Below are positions 6,828-11,833 of a DNA stretch of 11,833 bases, in pieces. Every line of letters starts with the position of its first letter. The stretch's first letter is position 1. The notes under the pieces were generated by a model, which saw only the letters and a program-made list of their open reading frames with translations, did no database searches and had not been told where the DNA came from. The stretch is from an uncultured Asticcacaulis sp. (GTDB lineage Bacteria; Pseudomonadota; Alphaproteobacteria; Caulobacterales; Caulobacteraceae), in assembly GCA_946482045.1 (NCBI GenBank), contig CAMLPZ010000118.1, forward strand, positions 1-11,833, in the 5' to 3' direction. The position numbers and the translations under genes are program-made.

Positions 6828-7502
6828 ATGACACCGCCCCCGTCGAAACCCCGTAAAAAAATATTGCGAAAAAATCATCTTTCTGCCGCAACCGCTCCGG
6901 ACCGCTTGCCAGCCAGGCCTTCAGATGCGACAAAGCCGTTATCAGGGAACGAAAAACCAATTGTGAAACCCGCCGCGCAGAACCAGTTGCTGGAAGCCTA
7001 CTTCGAGAAGCGTGTGCTTCTCGTGCGCTATTTCACGCGTCTGACGGCCGACCCCAGTATGGCCGAGGATATCGTCCAGGATCTTTATATCCGTCTGTCG
7101 GCCATGACGCACGACACCCAGATCGGGGATCCGGCGGCTTTTCTGTTCCGCATGGCACACAATATTCACCTCAACCAACTGCGCGCGCTCAGAAATTCCA
7201 GGGGGCGCGACGGCGCCTGGCAGGAACTGAGCGGTCACAGGATCGGCGAGGAGACGGCGGACGACGGCCCCTCGGCGGAGGACCAGGCCCACGGCCGCCA
7301 ACTGATGCAAAGGCTGTCGGCGGCGCTCAGTGAACTGCCCGAAAAGACACAAAGCATCTTCCGCCTGCATCGGTTCGATGGCCTGCCGCAGACCGAGGTG
7401 GCCACTAAAATGGGCATGTCGCTAAGTTCGATCGAAAAGCATCTGGCAACTGCGCTCCGCCACCTCACGGCGCGCCTGAGGCCGCCCGGGGCGGGGACTT
7501 AG
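6828..7502 (+). CDS. ECF RNA polymerase sigma factor, FecI-like
   Basis: Region 2 (about residues 55-122) contains LLVRYFTRLTADP and AEDIVQDLYIRL, followed by AFLFRMAHNIHLNQLRA. Region 4 (about 165-216) contains LSELPEKTQSIFRLHRFDG and a helix-turn-helix around 187-209 (QTEVATKMGMSLSSIEKHL). This two-domain layout, with a fecR-like gene and an STN-domain receptor next on the strand, marks a FecI-type ECF factor that directs RNA polymerase to receptor or uptake genes on a surface signal. The start is doubtful. The ATG at 6828 has no clear ribosome site, and the first 45 residues are basic, Pro-rich and unlike FecI proteins, encoded by AT-rich runs (A7 and A6). The GTG at 6963 (VKPAAQNQLLEAYF) would give a standard 179-residue factor, with 6828-6962 as leader. 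Confidence 0.9.
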   Translation: MTPPPSKPRKKILRKNHLSAATAPDRLPARPSDATKPLSGNEKPIVKPAAQNQLLEAYFEKRVLLVRYFTRLTADPSMAEDIVQDLYIRLSAMTHDTQIGDPAAFLFRMAHNIHLNQLRALRNSRGRDGAWQELSGHRIGEETADDGPSAEDQAHGRQLMQRLSAALSELPEKTQSIFRLHRFDGLPQTEVATKMGMSLSSIEKHLATALRHLTARLRPPGAGT

Positions 7503-7520
7503 ATTTAGTGGCAATTCCTA

Positions 7521-7552
7521 CGCCGAAACGGCGGCCACTTCGGCGGGAAGTG
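7521..7552 (+). promoter_or_regulatory. Two mutually exclusive hairpins in the sigma-fecR gap
   Basis: In the 112-base gap, CGCCGAA (7521-7527) pairs with TTCGGCG (7539-7545). Alternatively CACTTC (7536-7541) pairs with GAAGTG (7547-7552) around a 5-base loop. Both stems are perfect and they share bases, so only one can form. There is no U tract, so neither is an intrinsic terminator. They could adjust the sigma to anti-sigma ratio by affecting mRNA stability or translation, but that is speculation. Confidence 0.28.
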
Positions 7553-7614
7553 CAAAAGTACGGGTTACGGGCGTTCGCGGTGTCTTCATTGCAGAAAAGG
7601 CGAAACAGAGCATT

Positions 7615-8619
7615 ATGTCGGGAAAACATGAAGATGCGTCGGTGATCGAACTGGCGGCTGCCGTATGGGCGGTCCGCAGCCAGAGCACCGGCTTTCGTGA
7701 GGCAGATATTATCGCCTTGACGGAGTGGCTTGAGGCGTCGGACGCCCATGCCGATGCCTATCGCCGGGCGCTTGGGGTCTGGTTTGACGCCGGTGACGCT
7801 GCCGAGGCGGCCGTGCCTGTCGATAATGTCATCCACCTGTCCTCGCGCGCCCGTCCCGCGCCGAAGCGACGCAACCTGCTGGGCTGGGGCGTCGGCGGCG
7901 CCGTCGCCGCCAGTATCGCAGCCGTGATCGGCGTCTCCCTCTATATGACCCAGCCGGTTCCGACCGAGACCTACACCACGGTCAAGGGCGAACGCCGCGC
8001 CATCACCCTGGCGGACGGTACAAAGCTGATGCTGAATACCGACAGCCAGGTTTCGGTCGCCATGGGCCGTACTCGCCGCGAAGTCACGCTGACGCGCGGC
8101 GAAATCTCGGTTGAGGTCGCCGCCGACGCCCGGCGTCCGTTCACGCTCGACACCGAAGACCTGCGCATCACCGACATTGGTACCGAGTTCAATGTGCTGC
8201 GCGATGACGACGCAGTTCAGGTCACCGTTAAGTCCGGCATGGTCAGCCTCAAGCCCGCCGGCGCCGGCAGCCGGGCCTTGACGGTCCAGGCCGGCCAGCA
8301 GGGCATCCACCGTAACGGCGCACTGACCAGCTCGCTAAAAAATGCTGATCCGCAACAGGCCTTTGCGTGGCGCACATCGCATGCTATCTATCGGGATCAA
8401 CCGCTTTCACTTGTCGTAAAGGACCTTAACCGGTACTTCGACAAGCCGATCGTCGTTGATGAAGAGGCCGGCAAGCTCAGGCTCACGGCCATCCTAACCC
8501 TGGATTCGGAGCGTGCTGTTGTCGGGCGGCTGGAACAGTTTCTTCCGCTTGACGCGAAAACGACGGACAAGGCTATTGTCCTTCGCCGCGCTGCTGGCGA
8601 TCGCCCAGACGGCGCCTGA
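7615..8619 (+). CDS. FecR family transmembrane anti-sigma regulator
   Basis: This 334-residue inner-membrane regulator has a cytoplasmic N-terminal domain (about 8-60) with AVWAVRSQS and LTEWLEASDAHADAYRRA, the FecR N-terminal (DUF4880-like) motif that binds the sigma factor. One membrane segment follows (about 88-111) after a basic stretch PKRRN. The periplasmic FecR domain (about 120-215) has TVKGERRAITLADGTKLMLN and TDIGTEFNV. The C-terminal region (about 256-323) with YFDKPIVVD is where FecR proteins contact the receptor's STN domain. It would hold or activate the neighbouring sigma factor according to receptor occupancy. The ATG at 7615 has only a short AGAG upstream. The last 107 bases also encode the receptor's N-terminus in another frame if the receptor begins at 8513, which suggests translational coupling. 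Confidence 0.92.
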   Translation: MSGKHEDASVIELAAAVWAVRSQSTGFREADIIALTEWLEASDAHADAYRRALGVWFDAGDAAEAAVPVDNVIHLSSRARPAPKRRNLLGWGVGGAVAASIAAVIGVSLYMTQPVPTETYTTVKGERRAITLADGTKLMLNTDSQVSVAMGRTRREVTLTRGEISVEVAADARRPFTLDTEDLRITDIGTEFNVLRDDDAVQVTVKSGMVSLKPAGAGSRALTVQAGQQGIHRNGALTSSLKNADPQQAFAWRTSHAIYRDQPLSLVVKDLNRYFDKPIVVDEEAGKLRLTAILTLDSERAVVGRLEQFLPLDAKTTDKAIVLRRAAGDRPDGA

Positions 8620-10963
8620 CGCGGCCTCGGCTGCCGTTCAAGGCGGCCCCATTGTCATCGATATTCCGGCTCAGCCTGTCAACCAAGCGCTGGTCGCGCT
8701 CGCCCTGAAAACCGGCATATCGATTGGTGGTGTCGATCCTGCCCGCTGTGGTCCACTGTCGCGCGCCATCCGCGGTCGCATGACGCCGGAACGGGCCTTG
8801 CGCGCCATTCTCGCCTCCAGCCAGTGCGACGTGAAACGCATCGATTCGCGTACCTTCCGTCTCGACCTGCGTCCCACGCCATCGCGCCCTCCTGTTCAGC
8901 TATCGCCAACCGAGGCCTTCGATACCGAAGAAGTGCTCGTCACCCGGCGGCCCGTGCGCGCCGAACTGCTGCCGCGCGCCGTCAGCGTGGTCTCTGGCGG
9001 CGCCGTTATCCAGAACCATTTCGACATCGCCAAGCTGGCAGCGCGTGTCCCCGGCATGACGATTACCAACCTGGGGCCAGGCCGGAACAAGATCATGCTG
9101 CGCGGCGTGTCCGATGGCATCATAACCGGCCGCACGCAGTCCACCGTCGGCCTCTATCTCGACGATTCGCCCCTCACCTATAATGCCCCCGATCCAGACC
9201 TGCTCCTGGTCGATGTGGCGCGCGTCGAAGTGCTGAAAGGTCCGCAGGGCGCGCTTTATGGCCAAGGCTCCCTGTCCGGCGTGGTGCGCGTGGTGACCAA
9301 CCGCCCGCGCCTTGACCGTTTCGAAGCCGATGTTGGTGCTGGACTGGGCTTTACCGATGGTGGGGACGCCTCGTGGCGCGCCACGGCATTGGCCAACCTC
9401 CCTCTAATCCGCGACCGGCTGGCCTTGCGCGCCGTTGCCTATCAGGACGAAAGCGGCGGCTTTATCGAAGACATCGTCGATGGCCGCGCAGTCACCAATG
9501 CCACCCGTCGCGTCGGCGGACGCGCCGCCATTGCCTGGGCGATTGACGACCGTTTTCAGTTCGAAAGCACCCTTGCCACCCAGTCGCTCAGTACCGACAA
9601 CAGTCAGTATGTGCTCGACGACACAACGCCGTTTCGACGTCAGTTGGATGTCGCCGAGCCGCACGACAACCGCTTCGTGAACCTGTCAGCGGGCCTTGAA
9701 GGCAAGCTTGAAAAGGGAACGCTTAAGCTGTTCGTCAATCACCTGCGCCATGATATCAGCACAGGCTATGACGCGGCGCCGGTGCGCGCCCTTCTGATGT
9801 CCGGGACCGCCAATGCCGCGCCCGCAACGAATGTACTGCTTTACAACGAAGACCAGGCGCTGGAACTGACAACCGGCGAATTCAGCCTGATGTCACCGTC
9901 TAATCAGCGCCTGCGCTGGCTGATCGGCATGTTCGCGGCGCGCGCCGAGGAAAGCTTTCAGCCCCGCCTGAGCGATTCTGGCGGTGTCAACGACGCCTAT
10001 GAAGAGGTCCGCCGCGAGCGCGTCGATGATCTTGCCGGCTTCGGCCACGTCATCTACGATCTGGCGCCCAGGTGGACGGCGTCGCTAGGCCTGCGCCTGA
10101 CCGGCAGCCGGCGCGAGACCTATAGCGTCATCCGCGACGTCGCCCTGAGCGGATACGCCGCCTCGGCCATCGTCCGCAAGGACACCTCTGCCAATCGGTT
10201 CGCCCACACCTTCGTTGTCAATTACACCGCGCGTGAAGGCATGATCTTTTACGCCCAAACCGCCGATGGTTTCCGGACGGGTGGCTTCAATACCCTGAGC
10301 CAGGGTACGGCGGCCGAACCATCGACCTACCTCGGCGATGCGCTGACCAGTCTTGAAGCCGGGATGAAGCTCAATACCCGGGACCGCAAGCTGCGTCTGA
10401 CAGCGACGGCGTTCCGCATTCATTGGCGCGATATCCAAAGCGACCAGTGGCGCAACAATGGCTTGCCGGTCACCGTCAATATCGGTGACGGCGTCAATAC
10501 CGGTCTTGAGATTGAAGCCGATTGGCGCGCAACCCCCGACCTGGTGCTGCACGGCGCTGTCCTGGTCAATGATCCTAAACTCAGCACGCCCAATCCGCTG
10601 TACCTCGCGGACAAGGACAATGGCCTGCCCTTTATCGCCAAACATTACTTTGCACTTAGTGCTGACTGGACCCAGCATGTCCTGAACTGGCAAATCCAGA
10701 ACAGCGCTACCATCTCCTATCGCAGCAGGGCGCCGCTCAATTATGGCCCCCTGCGCGATGTCTATATGGACGGCTACGCTCAGGCGGATGTGTCGAGCTT
10801 CCTCGATCTCGGCCAGGTTCGCATCGGCGCGCGCATAAATAACCTCACCAATGTACGCACCAATAGCTTCGCCTACGGTAATCCGTTCAGTGTCAACGGC
10901 CAGCGCCAGATTACGCCGCTCAGGCCACGTACAATCTGGCTATCCGTCAATCGCCAGTTCTAA
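8513..10963 (+). CDS. TonB-dependent outer-membrane receptor with STN signalling domain (FecA-like transducer)
   Basis: This 816-residue receptor has a signal peptide (basic RLTRKRRTR, hydrophobic LLSFAALLAIA, probable cleavage after ASA at residue 40). An STN domain follows (about 46-118: IVIDIPAQPVNQAL to SRTFRLDL), then a TonB-box-like EEVLVTRRP (139-147) and a plug (about 150-265) with VEVLKGPQGALYGQGSLSGVV. A 22-strand-type barrel ends in the terminal Phe needed for outer-membrane assembly. The STN domain signals to FecR, so the protein both imports a ligand with TonB energy and reports it. Two cysteines in the STN domain (79 and 105) could form a disulfide. The GTG at 8513 lies inside fecR; a TTG at 8549 is an alternative that still keeps the whole basic and hydrophobic signal sequence. 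The ligand is unknown: FecA relatives take iron chelates, but others take sugars or other compounds. Confidence 0.92.
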   Translation: MLLSGGWNSFFRLTRKRRTRLLSFAALLAIAQTAPDAASAAVQGGPIVIDIPAQPVNQALVALALKTGISIGGVDPARCGPLSRAIRGRMTPERALRAILASSQCDVKRIDSRTFRLDLRPTPSRPPVQLSPTEAFDTEEVLVTRRPVRAELLPRAVSVVSGGAVIQNHFDIAKLAARVPGMTITNLGPGRNKIMLRGVSDGIITGRTQSTVGLYLDDSPLTYNAPDPDLLLVDVARVEVLKGPQGALYGQGSLSGVVRVVTNRPRLDRFEADVGAGLGFTDGGDASWRATALANLPLIRDRLALRAVAYQDESGGFIEDIVDGRAVTNATRRVGGRAAIAWAIDDRFQFESTLATQSLSTDNSQYVLDDTTPFRRQLDVAEPHDNRFVNLSAGLEGKLEKGTLKLFVNHLRHDISTGYDAAPVRALLMSGTANAAPATNVLLYNEDQALELTTGEFSLMSPSNQRLRWLIGMFAARAEESFQPRLSDSGGVNDAYEEVRRERVDDLAGFGHVIYDLAPRWTASLGLRLTGSRRETYSVIRDVALSGYAASAIVRKDTSANRFAHTFVVNYTAREGMIFYAQTADGFRTGGFNTLSQGTAAEPSTYLGDALTSLEAGMKLNTRDRKLRLTATAFRIHWRDIQSDQWRNNGLPVTVNIGDGVNTGLEIEADWRATPDLVLHGAVLVNDPKLSTPNPLYLADKDNGLPFIAKHYFALSADWTQHVLNWQIQNSATISYRSRAPLNYGPLRDVYMDGYAQADVSSFLDLGQVRIGARINNLTNVRTNSFAYGNPFSVNGQRQITPLRPRTIWLSVNRQF

Positions 10964-10964
10964 A

Positions 10965-11642
10965 CTACTGAAGCATCATCACCGAGAGCGGATTGACCGG
11001 CGTAAGGCCGAAGGACTTTTTCGGCGTATCATAGCTGCCGGTCAGGATTTCGTAATGGAGATGGATCGGTATCGGGTGGTCCGAGGTATTACCCATCAGG
11101 CCGATTTGCTGGCCCATCGCGACCTCTTCCCCCGCCTCAATATTGTAGTCGAAGCCCGCCAGGTGCGCATAACGCGTATAGACGCCGCCGCCGTGGTTGA
11201 TTACTACCATATTGCCGTAGTCGGCGCGGTAGGCCATCTCCATGATGGTCCCGCTGCCGGCTGCCAGGACGGCGGTGCCATTGGGGTAATGATAGTCGAC
11301 GCCCTTGTGCAGCCGCTCGTTGCGCGTTCCGAAGCCGGACGACAGGCACGATCCCGGCGCCGGGTTAACCGCCAGCGGCACGCCGCCGACGCGAATGACC
11401 GGGTTGAAATTCTCGATCTTGCGTGAGGTGTCCGCCGGCGGCGCGTTGCTGACGGCGATGCCACCACAAACATAGAGTGTTTTGGCGAAGGCCGCGTCCG
11501 AGCCTTGCGGTCTGTTGATGCCTGGGCGGTCCGGACGGCGAGTCGTCGGTGGCCCAGGCGCATAATCGGGCGCGGTGCTACAGGCCGTAAGCAGCAGAAG
11601 CGCGGCAACGGACCAAACGCGTTTGCCGAACAATAGGATCAA
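10965..11642 (-). CDS. M23 (LytM-type) peptidase lipoprotein
   Basis: This 225-residue predicted outer-membrane lipoprotein has a basic n-region (GKR 6-8), a hydrophobic stretch and the lipobox LTAC with Cys21. Ser at +2 argues against inner-membrane retention. A Pro/Arg-rich linker follows (about 28-50), then a C-terminal LytM domain (about 98-215). The zinc and catalytic residues look intact: His112 and Asp116 in HKGVD, and His194 and His196 in HLHYEI. It could therefore cleave peptidoglycan cross-bridges, unlike degenerate LytM activators such as EnvC or NlpD; no LysM domain is present. Cys59 and Cys99 could form a disulfide. The frame opens at 11669, but AGGAGG five bases before the TTG at 11642-11640 fixes that start. 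Its stop is one base from the receptor's stop on the other strand. Confidence 0.9.
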   Translation of the reverse strand: MILLFGKRVWSVAALLLLTACSTAPDYAPGPPTTRRPDRPGINRPQGSDAAFAKTLYVCGGIAVSNAPPADTSRKIENFNPVIRVGGVPLAVNPAPGSCLSSGFGTRNERLHKGVDYHYPNGTAVLAAGSGTIMEMAYRADYGNMVVINHGGGVYTRYAHLAGFDYNIEAGEEVAMGQQIGLMGNTSDHPIPIHLHYEILTGSYDTPKKSFGLTPVNPLSVMMLQ

Positions 11643-11647
11643 TGCCA

Positions 11648-11653
11648 CCTCCT
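11648..11653 (-). promoter_or_regulatory. Ribosome binding site that fixes a TTG start (M23 lipoprotein)
   Basis: A perfect AGGAGG on the minus strand lies five bases before TTG (11642-11640). The upstream TTG at 11669 would place this site inside the coding sequence, and starting at 11642 leaves a clean lipoprotein signal peptide. Confidence 0.7.
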
Positions 11654-11773
11654 GCGCATAGAACCACAAGCTAACATCAGGATTGCGGCCGGTCTACGGC
11701 ACGTCCGGGGCACAAAATTACGCCTGCGCGTGTTGCAACGTGCTTTTGTGTTTGGCTTGGGATTTTTTGGCGC

Positions 11774-11803
11774 AAAAAAAGCCCCTTTGTTGGGGCTTGT
11801 TTT
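11774..11803 (-). terminator. Intrinsic terminator of the tRNA gene (possibly bidirectional)
   Basis: AAGCCCC (11779-11785) pairs with GGGGCTT (11792-11798) around the loop TTTGTT. Reading leftward the stem runs into the U run complementary to A11774-11780, directly after the tRNA 3' end. Reading rightward GTTTTTT follows, so it could stop transcripts from both sides. Confidence 0.85.
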
Positions 11804-11804
11804 T

Positions 11805-11833
11805 TGGTTGCGGGAGCAGGATTTGAACCTACG
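11805..11833 (-). tRNA. tRNA 3' end, probably initiator tRNA-fMet (partial)
   Basis: On the minus strand the window edge shows the T-arm GTAGG-TTCAAAT-CCTGC, then TCCCGCA, discriminator A and an encoded CCA (plus TGG at 11805-11807). Only about 29 of some 77 bases are visible. An elongator tRNA with this acceptor end would have to start with U opposite A72. Initiator tRNAs instead start with an unpaired C1 opposite A72, end in CCGCAACCA and have a TTCAAAT loop, all of which fits here. The anticodon is outside the window, so the identity is inferred. Confidence 0.8.

Noticed and set aside
6946..6975. GGGAAC upstream of the GTG at 6963 as an ECF -35 box for autoregulation
   Set aside because: No matching -10 element at 16-17 bases, so chance similarity is more likely.
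7465..8310. 281-residue minus-strand open frame opposite fecR
   Set aside because: It has no recognisable domain, lies wholly antisense to a well-supported FecR protein, and is the usual mirror frame of GC-rich coding DNA.
10085..10693. 202-residue minus-strand open frame opposite the receptor barrel
   Set aside because: No motif or ribosome site; the receptor frame on the plus strand is continuous and conserved in pattern.

Overview
The window is ordinary chromosomal DNA of a GC-rich alphaproteobacterium, most likely in or near the Caulobacterales. That placement is an inference from high GC3, the gene families present and the sphingomonad/Caulobacter style of the TonB receptor; it was not tested. 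There is no insertion sequence, phage gene or CRISPR array. The most unusual items are a candidate small RNA on the minus strand and an iron-type cell-surface signalling cassette.

Layout. 1-273 is the 3' end of DNA topoisomerase I (topA) with a Lys/Ala tail. 326-449 is a palindromic intergenic repeat. 467-1900 is a membrane glycosyltransferase of the PMT/ArnT-like (GT39) type, whose stop codon overlaps that of a convergent OsmC-family peroxiredoxin (1897-2331, minus). The only gene-free stretch above 300 bases is 2332-2722. It holds a possible osmC promoter, a minus-strand three-hairpin RNA candidate ending in an intrinsic terminator, a small inverted repeat and a possible promoter for the next gene. 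2723-4285 is an ABC-F ATPase. Its 3' end overlaps convergently with a three-gene minus-strand operon, read in the order RluA-type pseudouridine synthase (6772-6071), D-2-hydroxyacid dehydrogenase (6033-5062) and P-loop glycerate kinase-like protein (5078-4260). The last two look like consecutive steps from hydroxypyruvate or glyoxylate through D-glycerate to a phosphoglycerate.

From 6828 to 10963 the plus strand carries a FecI-type ECF sigma factor, a FecR-type transmembrane anti-sigma regulator and an 816-residue TonB-dependent receptor with an N-terminal STN signalling domain. Together they form a complete outer-membrane-to-cytoplasm transduction chain: ligand binding at the receptor, STN contact with the periplasmic part of FecR, then control of the sigma factor. 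The receptor start lies inside fecR in another frame. The ligand cannot be read from the sequence, and no uptake or biosynthesis genes accompany the cassette here.

The right end holds a convergent M23 (LytM-type) peptidase lipoprotein (11642-10965, minus), a terminator, and the 3' end of a tRNA on the minus strand whose acceptor sequence fits the initiator tRNA-fMet.
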